The notes under the pieces are model-generated. The model did not search any database. It had not been told where the DNA came from and saw nothing but the letters and a program-made list of their open reading frames with translations. Shown one piece after another: positions 23,698 to 31,303 of a stretch of 64,000 bases of DNA. A program made the translations under genes and the position numbers. Each line of letters starts with the position of its first letter. The stretch's first letter is position 1. Location: assembly GCF_038397775.1 (NCBI RefSeq), contig NZ_CP151650.1:5084001-5148000 (forward strand), in the 5' to 3' direction. Source of the DNA: Pseudomonas sp. RC10. Lineage in GTDB: Bacteria; Pseudomonadota; Gammaproteobacteria; Pseudomonadales; Pseudomonadaceae.

Positions 23698-23966
23698 CGC
23701 GGCCCCTCGCAGATCCCTTGGACCTGATGACCGAGTCCTGCGGGGTGTTTGTTGTTTACTCAAGCTGCTGCATCCCAATGATCTAACAAAAAGCCAGCGC
23801 AGAGGGACACAGAACTCAAGGTCTGCCTCATCGACCTTGAACCCTACCCCTCGCCCTCCGAGTGCGAAACCGAGCCTTGCGCCTGTCAGTTCTGACACGC
23901 GCCGAACCGGTCTCGTCTCGACATAAGAGGCAGGCGGATAACGTTCTTTCAATTGGATTGCGTGCA

Positions 23967-25604
23967 ATGATCAAAACGACAGGCAAGGCCCTGCTGGGTC
24001 TGGCGATTTCGGTGGGTATGCTTCAGGCACACGCCGCAGAAAGCAAAAAAGTGGACGTGCTGCTGATCGGCGGCGGCATCATGAGTTCGACTCTGGGCGT
24101 CTGGCTCAACGAGCTGGAGCCAGGTTGGACCATGGAAATGGTCGAGCGTCTGGACAAAGTCGCCGAAGAAAGCTCTAACGGCTGGAACAACGCCGGTACC
24201 GGCCACTCCGGTCTCGCCGAGCTGAACTACACGCCGGAAGACAAAGACGGCAAGGTCAACATCTCCAAGGCCATCGAGATCAACGAAGCCTTCCAAGTGA
24301 CCCGTCAGTTCCTGGCCTGGCAGGTCCGCCAGAGCGTTTTGAAAAACCCGCATTCGTTCATCAACTCCACACCGCACATGAGCTTCGTGTGGGGCGATGA
24401 CAACATCAAGTTCCTGAAAAAGCGTTACGAAGCCCTGCAGGCGAGCCCGCTGTTCCGCCCGATGCAGTTCTCCGAAGACCACGCGCAGATCGCCAAGTGG
24501 GTCCCGCTGATGATGGAGGGGCGTGACCCGAACCAGAAGCTGGCCACCACCTGGACGCCGATCGGCACCGACGTCAACTGGGGTGAAGTCACCCGTCAGT
24601 ACGTCTCGGCGCTCCAGACTCGCCCGAATTTCAACTTGAAACTGTCGAGCGAAGTCAACGACATCACTCGCAATGCCGACGGCAGCTGGCACGTCGAGTA
24701 CAAGAACCTGAAGGACGGCACCAGCAGCGCGACCGACGCCAAGTTCCTGTTCATCGGCGCTGGCGGCGGCGCACTGAAGCTGCTGCAGAAATCCGGCATT
24801 CCGGAAGGCCGTGACTACGCAGGCTTCCCGGTCGGTGGTTCGTTCCTGGTTACCGAGAATCAGGACGTTGCTCTGCAACACATGGCCAAGGCCTACGGCA
24901 TCGCCTCCACCGGCGCGCCGCCCATGTCGGTTCCGCACCTGGACACCCGCGTGCTCGACGGCAAGCGCGTGATCCTGTTTGGCCCGTTCGCCACCTTCTC
25001 CACCAAGTTCCTGAAAGAAGGTTCGTACCTGGACCTATTCAGCAGCATGACCACCCACAACTTCTGGCCGATGACCAAAGTGGGCATCGAGCAGTACCCG
25101 CTGGTGGAGTACCTCGCCGGCCAACTGATGCTGTCCGACGACGATCGCTTCAAGGCCTTGCAGGAATACTTCCCGCACGCCAAGAAAGAAGACTGGCGTC
25201 TGTGGCAAGCCGGTCAGCGCGTGCAGATCATCAAGCGTGATGCCGAGAAAGGCGGCGTGCTCAAGCTGGGTACCGAAGTCGTTTCCTCACAGGACGGCAG
25301 CATCGCCGCACTGTTGGGCGCATCGCCAGGTGCCTCGACCGCCGCGCCGATCATGCTCAACGTGATGGAAAAGGTCTTCAAGGACAAAGTCGCGACGCCT
25401 GAATGGCAAGCGAAGATCCGCCAGATCGTGCCGAGCTACGGCACCAAGCTGAACGACTCGCCGGCTGCCGTGCAGCAAGAGTGGAACTACACCGCCGAAG
25501 TCCTGCAACTGGACAAGCCGCCGGTCATCGACCAGAGCGTCGGCACCAGCACCGAGCCGAGCAAACCGGCCGAGAGCAAGCCTGCGAACGACATGGCGCT
25601 GTAA
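23967..25604 (+). CDS. mqo: Malate:quinone oxidoreductase
   Basis: 545 residues, FAD-dependent and membrane-associated; it oxidises L-malate to oxaloacetate and passes electrons to ubiquinone in the TCA cycle. Motifs: dinucleotide fold [59 protein letters not shown] and [19 protein letters not shown] 23967 gives [23 protein letters not shown], a signal-like hydrophobic segment seen in one Pseudomonas Mqo type; it lacks a twin-arginine pair. The C-terminus carries a Pro/Glu/Ser/Lys tail ([14 protein letters not shown]). It is monocistronic with a terminator at 25638-25667. Confidence 0.95.
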   Translation: MIKTTGKALLGLAISVGMLQAHAAESKKVDVLLIGGGIMSSTLGVWLNELEPGWTMEMVERLDKVAEESSNGWNNAGTGHSGLAELNYTPEDKDGKVNISKAIEINEAFQVTRQFLAWQVRQSVLKNPHSFINSTPHMSFVWGDDNIKFLKKRYEALQASPLFRPMQFSEDHAQIAKWVPLMMEGRDPNQKLATTWTPIGTDVNWGEVTRQYVSALQTRPNFNLKLSSEVNDITRNADGSWHVEYKNLKDGTSSATDAKFLFIGAGGGALKLLQKSGIPEGRDYAGFPVGGSFLVTENQDVALQHMAKAYGIASTGAPPMSVPHLDTRVLDGKRVILFGPFATFSTKFLKEGSYLDLFSSMTTHNFWPMTKVGIEQYPLVEYLAGQLMLSDDDRFKALQEYFPHAKKEDWRLWQAGQRVQIIKRDAEKGGVLKLGTEVVSSQDGSIAALLGASPGASTAAPIMLNVMEKVFKDKVATPEWQAKIRQIVPSYGTKLNDSPAAVQQEWNYTAEVLQLDKPPVIDQSVGTSTEPSKPAESKPANDMAL

Positions 25605-25637
25605 TTTTCGCCACGTTGAAATGGCGGTAAACAAAAA

Positions 25638-25667
25638 GCCACGGGCCTCAAACCCCGTGGCTTTTTT
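25638..25667 (+). terminator. Rho-independent terminator after mqo
   Basis: GCCACGGG...CCCGTGGC with a loop of about 8 bases, followed by six T. The A-run before the stem could also serve the opposite strand. Confidence 0.88.
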
Positions 25668-25807
25668 GTGCGTGACGGACAGGTCAAAGGCATCGCTCGG
25701 TTTTCCTCTGACAGGCAAATTTCATCCTTTTAGACTTGCTGTTTCAAGGCGCTCTGCGCATTCTGTGCGGCCACAGCTAACCTTCCCCGTACATCGAGTG
25801 ATCTCGC

Positions 25808-26554
25808 GTGTCGAACACTTCAATTCGCTTTGCGTGCAATGGCTGCGGTGCCTGCTGCAAAAGTCGCTTGATCCCATTGACGCTGAATGAAACACGTCAA
25901 TGGCTCGCCCGTGGTCACGACGTCGCCATCGTGCTGGAAGCCTTCAACGAAGCAACCTGGACTTCCGACCCTCAGCAGTTCGCTCACAGCGCTCGGCGGG
26001 CGTCGGAAGTCGGCAGCGGCGGTGCGGTGATTCAGGTCATTGCCGTGTTCACGGCCAATGCCCTGGACCGCTGCCCCAACCTGGGGGCCGACGACCGTTG
26101 CGGCATCTACGACGCGCGTCCGCTGGTCTGTCGGATATACCCGATGGAGATCAACCCGTTCATCCGCCTTCAGCCCGAAGACAAAGGGTGCCCGCCAGAG
26201 ACTTGGCAGACCGGCGAGGTCATGTTCACTGATCGCATTATGGACCCGACGCTGGCCCGTCAAGTGGAGCAGTCACGGCAAGCGGACCGAGATGACGCGC
26301 GAGCCAAGATCAATATTTGCGAATACATGGGGCTCACGACGGTCGCCTGGAAAAATAACGCGATGGCGATTTATCAACCCGATCGCCGGGCGTTGATCGC
26401 GGCCATCGATGCCTGCGACGCTGGCGCGCACGACCCCGCAGGCAAGGCATGGTCAGTGCGGGTGGATCAGCCGGACTTGCGTCAGCAGTTGCTCGCGTCG
26501 GACATCGGTTTGAGCCATGACAGCTCGGCGGACTATATTTTCCATAAGCTGTGA
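25808..26554 (+). CDS. YkgJ-family cysteine-cluster protein
   Basis: 248 residues from GTG 25808. The N-terminal CNGCGACC (residues 10-17) and the later RCPNLGADDRCGIYDARPLVCRIYP (split: RCPNLGADDRCG, then IYDARPLVCRIYP) give the CxxCxxCC ... C ... C pattern that binds a zinc or iron-sulfur centre in the UPF0153/YkgJ family. Biochemical function is unknown for the family; some members are tied to flagellar lysine methylation or metal handling. There is no signal peptide. It is longer than typical 80-130-residue YkgJ proteins. Its stop overlaps an AraC-type remnant by a few bases. Confidence 0.85.
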   Translation: MSNTSIRFACNGCGACCKSRLIPLTLNETRQWLARGHDVAIVLEAFNEATWTSDPQQFAHSARRASEVGSGGAVIQVIAVFTANALDRCPNLGADDRCGIYDARPLVCRIYPMEINPFIRLQPEDKGCPPETWQTGEVMFTDRIMDPTLARQVEQSRQADRDDARAKINICEYMGLTTVAWKNNAMAIYQPDRRALIAAIDACDAGAHDPAGKAWSVRVDQPDLRQQLLASDIGLSHDSSADYIFHKL

Positions 26555-26595
26555 CGGGCGGCACCTGCACCCGCGTGCCATCACCGCTTTGTGAC

Positions 26596-26781
26596 CTTCC
26601 TGTTGTCGAAGCCGCCCGCATCATGATGGAAGAGGGGCGTTATTCCCTCGACATCATTGCCCGGGACTGCGGCTTCGGGGACCGAGAGCGCATGAGGCGG
26701 TCGTTCTTGCGCGCGTTCAACCAATCCCCGCAAGCCATCAAGCGCATCACTGAATCGCAGATGATCGACCTCTCCCATTGA
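26596..26781 (+). pseudogene. Remnant of a GlxA/FtrA-type AraC regulator (C-terminal HTH only)
   Basis: The frame encodes VVEAARIMMEEGRYSLDIIA, RDCGFGDRERMRRSFLRAFN and QSPQAIKRI, which match the second helix-turn-helix of AraC regulators fused to a DJ-1/PfpI domain. The whole N-terminal domain (about 200 residues) and the first HTH are missing. The open frame begins inside the YkgJ stop region without a convincing start. It ends with a normal stop at 26781. It is best read as the tail left by a deletion that joined it to the YkgJ gene. Confidence 0.65.
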
Positions 26782-26830
26782 CGCATCTCGCATCGACAAC
26801 CGCGCGTCGAAGCGCTCGCCCGTGGCGGCC

Positions 26831-26862
26831 AAAAAAAATGGCGCGGTACAAGGCCGCGCCAT
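26831..26862 (-). terminator. Rho-independent terminator of the tautomerase gene
   Basis: On the minus strand ATGGCGCGG pairs with CCGCGCCAT around a 7-base loop and is followed by eight T. It lies 19 bases beyond the tautomerase stop. Confidence 0.9.
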
Positions 26863-26880
26863 GGCTGACCACCGACGAAA

Positions 26881-27273
26881 TCACGCTGTCGGGGCGTATT
26901 GCATCTCGCCGTTACCGAACGACCAGTCTTCACGCTGAACATCGATCAGGCTGATCCAGACGTCTTCCTTGCGAATGCCTGCACGTTCATGGATGCCTTC
27001 GGCGACCGCTTTGTAGAACGCCTTCTTTACCTCGATGGACCGGCCCGCGTTCCAGGTGACCTGGATGAAGACAATCTTCGGCGTGTAAGTCACGCCCAGA
27101 TAACCGTCAGCCGGGTAAATCAACTCGTCCTTCCCATGGCGATTGACGACCTGAAAACGGTCGTTCGCCGGCACGTTGGCGGTGGTGGTCATCGCTTCAT
27201 AAATGACGTCACCAATGATTTTGACGGTTTCGGCAGAGGTGTCTGCAGCAACATCTATTCTGGCAAGTGGCAT
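26881..27273 (-). CDS. Tautomerase-superfamily protein (4-oxalocrotonate tautomerase-like)
   Basis: 130 residues from ATG 27273, with AGGA seven bases upstream. Removal of Met exposes Pro-1 (MPLARIDVAADTSAE), the catalytic base of the superfamily. The chain contains two beta-alpha-beta units (VKIIGDVIYEAMTTTANVPA and VFIQVTWNAGRSIEVKKAFY), the double-length form rather than the 62-residue 4-OT. It would interconvert enol and keto forms of a dicarbonyl acid. It is divergent from an FAH-family hydrolase (27474), a pairing that fits breakdown of an aromatic ring-cleavage product. Palindromes for the TetR regulator lie between them. Confidence 0.85.
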   Translation of the reverse strand: MPLARIDVAADTSAETVKIIGDVIYEAMTTTANVPANDRFQVVNRHGKDELIYPADGYLGVTYTPKIVFIQVTWNAGRSIEVKKAFYKAVAEGIHERAGIRKEDVWISLIDVQREDWSFGNGEMQYAPTA

Positions 27274-27342
27274 GGCATTTCCTGTTATTGGCGTGAAAGG
27301 GCTGGACGTGTTGCACGCCGCCGAAACCGGCGTTTCGCGCAA

Positions 27343-27384
27343 AATAAATGTCTCTCAACATTTATTGAATAGATGTTTTACATC
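27343..27384. promoter_or_regulatory. Operator-like palindromes in the tautomerase/FAH divergent region
   Basis: AATAAATG-N8-CATTTATT (27343-27366) is an 8-bp inverted repeat. Next to it, GATG-N5-CATC (27372-27384, ATAGATGTTTTACATCATG) shares its half-site and spacing with a site before the tetR gene (28454-28466), so it is the better candidate for the regulator's operator. Confidence 0.55.
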
Positions 27385-27473
27385 ATGTATTTTCTGCTGA
27401 CAAGCCTGAGAGACACTTGCGTGAACGCGGGCGCTGACGCCAGAAAAAAAACCTACCCCCCTGAGGATCGACG

Positions 27474-28358
27474 ATGAAATTTGCCAACGTCTTAGCTGAA
27501 GACAACCGCCCGACACCCGCACTGATCGACGATGTAAACGGGGTGTTCTGGCCGTTGAACGAACTTCAGGGCCGCTTCGCCGGCAGCCTGGACGAGTTGA
27601 TCGCGAATTGGGAACAAGCTGCTACCGGGCTTGGCGCTCAGGGTCCCGGCAGATCCCTCGTGGGTGTGAAAGTGCTGGCGCCCCTCGCGCCGACGCGCAA
27701 CGTCTTTTGCGTGGGCAAGAACTATCACGAACACGCTGCAGAATTCAGCAAGTCCGGATTCGATCACAGCGCCAAGGACGGGGAAGTTGCCCCTGAGTTT
27801 CCGGTAATCTTCACCAAGACGCCGGAGTCGATCATCGGCCACCTGGACTCCATTTCGCCGCACACCCGCGTCACCCGGCAACTGGATTATGAGGCAGAAC
27901 TGGCCGTCATCATTGGCAAAGGGGGGCGTGGGATTTCGAAAGAAGACGCGTACGACCACGTCTGGGGCTACACCATCATCAACGACGTCACCGCCCGTGA
28001 CCTGCAGAAAAACCACCGCCAATGGTTCCTCGGCAAATCCCTCGACGGGTTCTGCCCCATGGGCCCGTGGATCGTCACCGCCGACGCATTCAACCCGCAA
28101 AACGCCACGATCAAATGCTGGGTGAACGAAGAGTTGAGGCAGGACGCCAACGTCAGCGCGCTCATCTTCGACATTCCCGCCCTCATCGAATGCCTGTCGG
28201 CGGGCATCGAGCTCAAGCCTGGCGATGTGATCAGCACCGGAACGCCCGTCGGCGTCGGCATCGGCTTCACCCCGCCCCGCTTCCTGCAACCAGGCGATAC
28301 GGTTCGCATCGAAATCGACGGCATCGGCGCACTGGAAAACTCCATCGCTGACACCTGA
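27474..28358 (+). CDS. Fumarylacetoacetate hydrolase-family protein
   Basis: 294 residues with GAGGA five bases before ATG. The FAH catalytic domain starts at about 70: NVFCVGKNYHEHAAEF, PVIFTKTPESIIGHLDSI, then LDYEAELAVIIGKGGRGISK (the metal-binding Glu-x-Glu) and GYTIINDVTARDLQ, KSLDGFCPMGPWIV and GDVISTGTPVGVGIGFTPP. The family cleaves C-C bonds or decarboxylates/hydrates 2-oxo acids from aromatic catabolism. It differs from the AraD1-family protein at 6778, which lacks this order. With a divergent tautomerase and downstream TetR gene it looks like a small inducible catabolic unit; the substrate is unknown. Confidence 0.88.
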   Translation: MKFANVLAEDNRPTPALIDDVNGVFWPLNELQGRFAGSLDELIANWEQAATGLGAQGPGRSLVGVKVLAPLAPTRNVFCVGKNYHEHAAEFSKSGFDHSAKDGEVAPEFPVIFTKTPESIIGHLDSISPHTRVTRQLDYEAELAVIIGKGGRGISKEDAYDHVWGYTIINDVTARDLQKNHRQWFLGKSLDGFCPMGPWIVTADAFNPQNATIKCWVNEELRQDANVSALIFDIPALIECLSAGIELKPGDVISTGTPVGVGIGFTPPRFLQPGDTVRIEIDGIGALENSIADT

Positions 28359-28453
28359 TTCATCACGCTCCCTGACGGCCCGGGCCCCAGTCGTTCGTCG
28401 ATTGGGCTTCGGGGCACACGGCCCACCATGACAGTGATCAGGCTTTTATATAG

Positions 28454-28466
28454 GATGCTGCACATC
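28454..28466. promoter_or_regulatory. Candidate TetR operator upstream of tetR gene
   Basis: GATG-N5-CATC (within TAGGATGCTGCACATCTAT), same half-sites and spacing as 27372-27384. It lies 27 bases before the regulator's start, in position for autorepression. Confidence 0.5.
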
Positions 28467-28492
28467 TATTTCAGCTTATGAAGAGGCGCCTT

Positions 28493-29122
28493 ATGCCGCG
28501 AGTGTCCAGACAGCAAACCGAGCTGAACCGTGTTTCGATCACGGAAACGGCAACCCGGCTCTATCGCGAACGTGGCTTGAACGGCGTGAGCGTGGCAGAA
28601 ATCATGCACGAGGCGGGGCTGACCCATGGCGGGTTTTACGGGCACTTCGAGTCCAAGGAAGCCTTGGCGAACGAAGCCTGCGTACATGCGTTCGAGCAAT
28701 CTGCCAACGCCTGGAAAGAGAAAATCGCCGCGCATCGCAAAAAACGAACAGCCCGCAAGGCGATCATCGATCACTACCTCGCGCCCTCCAAACGGGACAA
28801 CGCCGCCGAGACCTGCCCGGTGGTGGCGTTTTCGGGTGACATTGCCCACGAAGGCAGACCTTCAGAGCTTCATCAGACTTACGTCAAGGGCCTTCAGACC
28901 TTGATGGAGGCGTACATGTCGACCCTCGAACCCGGCAAGTCACCCCGCGAGGACTCCGCAAACCGCCAGGCGGCTGTCGTCGAATACGCGCTGATGGTGG
29001 GCGCCATGACCCTCGCCCGCGCCACAGGTAAAACGGCCCTGTCGGACGAGATCCTGAAATCCGCGCGCACCTTTCTGAACTCGGATGCCTCCGCCGTCGA
29101 GCGCTTGGCCCTGAACGGTTAA
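28493..29122 (+). CDS. TetR/AcrR-family transcriptional regulator
   Basis: 209 residues from ATG 28493 (MPRVSRQQTELNR), chosen because AGAGG sits six bases upstream; an ATG at 28478 lies before that site. The HTH (about 10-55) reads ATRLYRERGLNGVSVAEIMH, EAGLTHGGFYGHFESKEAL, the TetR signature. The C-terminal helical domain contains CPVVAFSGDIAHEG, a phrase common in regulators that sense electrophiles or aromatics (NemR/AcuR-like neighbours). It likely represses the adjacent FAH/tautomerase unit through the paired GATG-N5-CATC sites; inference. Confidence 0.88.
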   Translation: MPRVSRQQTELNRVSITETATRLYRERGLNGVSVAEIMHEAGLTHGGFYGHFESKEALANEACVHAFEQSANAWKEKIAAHRKKRTARKAIIDHYLAPSKRDNAAETCPVVAFSGDIAHEGRPSELHQTYVKGLQTLMEAYMSTLEPGKSPREDSANRQAAVVEYALMVGAMTLARATGKTALSDEILKSARTFLNSDASAVERLALNG

Positions 29123-29338
29123 CCGGTGCAGGCACCGCCCTCTGACAACCGTGGGTCAAGCGTGCCCGGCGCGTTACTTGATCCCGATCAGCAATGAAAG
29201 CGGGTAATCGCTTCGGGCCGGCTGCGCAAGGAACACGCCGAACTGAACGCCCATGTCAGCGTCTCGTTCGCTCCAAAAAACAACAGCGGACGGCACAGGG
29301 TATCCTCGGCCAAAGCATCCTCTGCGGAAGGCCGCACC

Positions 29339-29503
29339 GTGAAGAAAAACGAATTACCGCAAAAAACCTGCGCCACCTGCGGCCTGCCATTCACCTGGCG
29401 AAAAAAATGGGCCCGCTGCTGGGACGACGTCAAGTACTGCTCGGAACGCTGTCGCCGTCACAAATCGGTTTCCCAGGAAACACTCCGGGGTGGGGAACGC
29501 TGA
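29339..29503 (+). CDS. DUF2256 zinc-ribbon-like small protein
   Basis: 54 residues starting at GTG 29339 ([20 protein letters not shown]), with GGAAGG seven bases upstream. Four cysteines in CATCG and KYCSERCRR form a treble-clef or zinc-ribbon, and the [19 protein letters not shown] block (19 residues) is the DUF2256 hallmark. The family is widespread and often sits near photolyase/cryptochrome genes; its function is unknown. No photolyase is nearby. Longer frames on this stretch are shadows. The gene stands between tetR and tRNA-Arg. Confidence 0.85.
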   Translation: MKKNELPQKTCATCGLPFTWRKKWARCWDDVKYCSERCRRHKSVSQETLRGGER

Positions 29504-29578
29504 TCACGTTGGAGGAAGGTTATGGCTGAAGCGCTCTGCCGCTTTCACCTAATGGCCGAAAAGAGGTATCTATTAGTG

Positions 29579-29655
29579 TGGTGTCCCAGGCGGGGTTCGA
29601 ACCTGCAACCTTCCCCTTAGGAGGGGGATGCTCTATCCAATTGAGCTACTGAGAC
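29579..29655 (-). tRNA. tRNA-Arg (anticodon CCT)
   Basis: 77 nt including encoded CCA. Acceptor GTCTCAG pairs with CTGGGAC (one wobble), D-arm AGCTCAATTGGATAGAGC, anticodon loop CTCCTAA, T-arm GGTTCGAACC. It reads AGG codons. This tRNA is a frequent integration target, but no integrase or second attachment copy was seen here. Confidence 0.96.
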
Positions 29656-29787
29656 ACTGTACCGGCGCTCTGAATGGCGCCAGCGGGACGGCGTGCATGT
29701 TAACGGCAAGCCCCTGTTTTGTCATGTCGTCATTGTCGTTTTGCGCTGTAGTCCGCCGGGGATTTGGCTGACAGCAGATGCCCGTCA

Positions 29788-29831
29788 TGCAAATTGCAAT
29801 GGCCCAAAATGACATCATTGCAAACTGCAAT
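29788..29831 (+). promoter_or_regulatory. Paired palindromes, candidate enhancer (UAS) of a sigma-54 promoter
   Basis: TGCAA-A-TTGCA (29788-29798) and ATTGCA-AAC-TGCAAT (29817-29831) share TTGCA/TGCAA half-sites. They lie about 65-110 bases upstream of the -24 element, in the normal range for bacterial enhancer-binding proteins. Confidence 0.55.
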
Positions 29832-29854
29832 CTGCACCTTTTCAAAAAAATACA

Positions 29855-29867
29855 TAACCAATTGATT
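29855..29867 (-). promoter_or_regulatory. IHF binding site between enhancer and sigma-54 promoter
   Basis: On the minus strand AATCAATTGGTTA fits WATCAANNNNTTR at every defined position, inside an AT-rich tract. Its place between the palindromes and the -24/-12 element is classical for looping. Confidence 0.6.
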
Positions 29868-29894
29868 TTATTGGTTTTATTTTTGCAATTCGCT

Positions 29895-29910
29895 TGGCAT
29901 GCAGACTGCA
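29895..29910 (+). promoter_or_regulatory. Sigma-54 (-24/-12) promoter
   Basis: TGGCATGCAGACTGCA: GG at 29896-29897 and GC at 29908-29909 with exactly 10 bases between, preceded by T as in TTGGCA. Start would be near 29921, 44 bases before the ATG at 29965. Confidence 0.7.
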
Positions 29911-29964
29911 TTCTCACTCTCGTGCAATCCCCTTCATACACAACTCCAAACGAAGGTAAACGAG

Positions 29965-30198
29965 ATGAACATGACTCTCTCCCTGTTGAATGCTGCGGCT
30001 CTGGTCGCATTGGTGGCTTTCCACTTCCAGGCTGACGGCAGCAAAACCGAGAGTGTCGCGGTTCAGGCTCAACCGCATTACCTCGTCAAGCAAACACCGC
30101 GCTTCGCCGTCATGCCATCGCAACGGTCTGACGCCATGCTGGCCAACGATACCGACGAAGCCATTCAGGTTGATTGGTCTCAACGCTGGGTGTTTTGA
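29965..30198 (+). CDS. Small secreted or membrane-anchored protein behind a sigma-54 promoter
   Basis: 77 residues from ATG 29965, AAGG eight bases upstream. The first 22 residues (MNMTLSLLNAAALVALVAFH) form a hydrophobic signal or anchor with no positive N-terminus and no clear AxA site. The remaining about 55 residues are hydrophilic, without Cys, ending in QVDWSQRWVF. No family is recognised. The promoter layout (paired palindromes, IHF site, -24/-12) implies on/off control by an NtrC-type activator whose gene is not adjacent. A second small gene follows after 54 bases and may share the transcript. Confidence 0.65.
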   Translation: MNMTLSLLNAAALVALVAFHFQADGSKTESVAVQAQPHYLVKQTPRFAVMPSQRSDAMLANDTDEAIQVDWSQRWVF

Positions 30199-30252
30199 GC
30201 GCACGAGGCGTGACTGTGGTTTGCCGATTCGTTTATTGAACAGAGAAAAGCC

Positions 30253-30456
30253 ATGTCAAAAGCAGCACTTTCCTTTCTGATTCTCGCCATCATGGGCGTC
30301 GCGGCGGATCAACTGCTTCCTTCATCAATGGACGCGCTTGGAACGGTCGCCAAAGTGGCCGCCGGTACATTTGCCATGCTGTTCCTCGCCGCGATGGTGG
30401 TGGGACGCCGCATCAAGTTCGACCCGGTATTGCGTCAGGCCAACGGCGGACGTTGA
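30253..30456 (+). CDS. Small two-helix inner-membrane protein
   Basis: 67 residues. Helix 1 at about 4-22 (AALSFLILAIMGVAADQLL) and helix 2 at about 30-50 (VAKVAAGTFAMLFLAAMVVG) are followed by a basic tail (RRIKFDPVLRQANGGR), so both ends are probably cytoplasmic. It resembles a family of short Pseudomonas proteins (PA3371-like, from memory, uncertain) with no known function. AGAGAAAAGCC before ATG gives a weak ribosome site. It lies 54 bases after the sigma-54-controlled gene. Confidence 0.65.
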   Translation: MSKAALSFLILAIMGVAADQLLPSSMDALGTVAKVAAGTFAMLFLAAMVVGRRIKFDPVLRQANGGR

Positions 30457-30627
30457 GTCCACATCCTCGTCTCCTCGCGCCCGTTGGCGCACTGCCAAAA
30501 GACCCTTCGTCTCTTTGTCGGCATCATTCTCAAAATTTCTTACAGACGCTTCTACGCTGAAGACAGATAGCCATCATTGCGGAAACCCGCGTAATCTGTG
30601 GCTGTCGGTCGGATGAGTGGTATCCGG

Positions 30628-30656
30628 GAACTTTGCTAACCAGAACGCATTTCGGA
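30628..30656 (+). promoter_or_regulatory. AlgU (sigma-22)-like promoter upstream of amrZ
   Basis: GAACTT (30628-30633), an 18-base spacer, then TCGGA (30652-30656). AlgU promoters read GAACTT-N16/17-TCTGA, so the -10 and spacing are imperfect. In P. aeruginosa amrZ requires AlgU. The remaining 398-bp intergenic stretch (30457-30853) shows no gene; the long leader may hold AmrZ autoregulatory sites. Confidence 0.4.
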
Positions 30657-30853
30657 TAATTGGTGCTGGCTAAACGCCTTTATCTAGTTCAATATTTGTC
30701 ACAGATTTGACGCCAAGGTTCCGACGTATTGATGCATGATGACGGACCTTTATGCTGGCAGGTTGAACATTTCGCCGAAATGACAGTCAGACGATGACAT
30801 CTCGCGGCCAAATGCATGAACCGCCTCCCCTTTGAACTAAATCGGTTAAATAT

Positions 30854-31180
30854 ATGAGCCCTATGAAACAGGCCAATTATTCCAGTCGCACAGCTGACAA
30901 GTTCGTTGTCCGTCTCCCGGAAGGTATGCGCGAGCGCATTGCGGAAGTCTCCAAAGACAACCATCGCAGCATGAACTCTGAAATTATTGCGCGTCTCGAA
31001 CAAAGCCTGATTCAAGAAGGCGCACTGGGCGACGAGCCTAAGCTGCGTCTCGACAGCCCAGAGTTGTCATTGCATGAACGTGAGCTGCTGCAGCGCTTCC
31101 GCCAACTTGCTCACCGCCAGCAAAACGCTCTGGTTTCGCTGATTGCTCACGACACCAGCCTGGCCGCCGACGACGAATAA
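30854..31180 (+). CDS. amrZ: AmrZ ribbon-helix-helix regulator of motility, alginate and biofilm genes
   Basis: 108 residues: [58 protein letters not shown], and a C-terminal tetramerisation region ([20 protein letters not shown]). The beta strand KFVVRLP plus two helices is the Arc-type DNA-binding fold, and the sequence matches AmrZ/AlgZ closely over its length. AmrZ activates alginate genes, represses fleQ-type motility functions and modulates c-di-GMP in pseudomonads. The start is ATG 30854; the ATG three codons later is an alternative. It is monocistronic with a terminator at 31205-31227. Confidence 0.92.
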   Translation: MSPMKQANYSSRTADKFVVRLPEGMRERIAEVSKDNHRSMNSEIIARLEQSLIQEGALGDEPKLRLDSPELSLHERELLQRFRQLAHRQQNALVSLIAHDTSLAADDE

Positions 31181-31204
31181 GTCCCAAGCGTCAGAGACTC
31201 AAAA

Positions 31205-31227
31205 GCCAGCATTCAGCTGGCTTTTTT
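31205..31227 (+). terminator. Rho-independent terminator after amrZ
   Basis: GCCAGC-ATTCA-GCTGGC followed by six T and preceded by AAAA. Confidence 0.9.
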
Positions 31228-31264
31228 GTGGGCAAAATCGATGGAACCCCGCCGATTTCAGAAT

Positions 31265-31292
31265 AAAAAACCGCCCTTGAAGGCGGTTTTTT
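31265..31292 (-). terminator. Terminator of mgtE (works on both strands)
   Basis: CCGCC-N6-GGCGG flanked by A6 and T6, so it can stop transcription in either direction; it lies 12 bases from the mgtE stop. Confidence 0.88.
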
Positions 31293-31303
31293 ATGAGGCT
31301 GGC

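Noticed and set aside
29579..29655. Genomic island at tRNA-Arg(CCT)
   Set aside because: No integrase, no second copy of the tRNA 3' end and no phage gene within the window.
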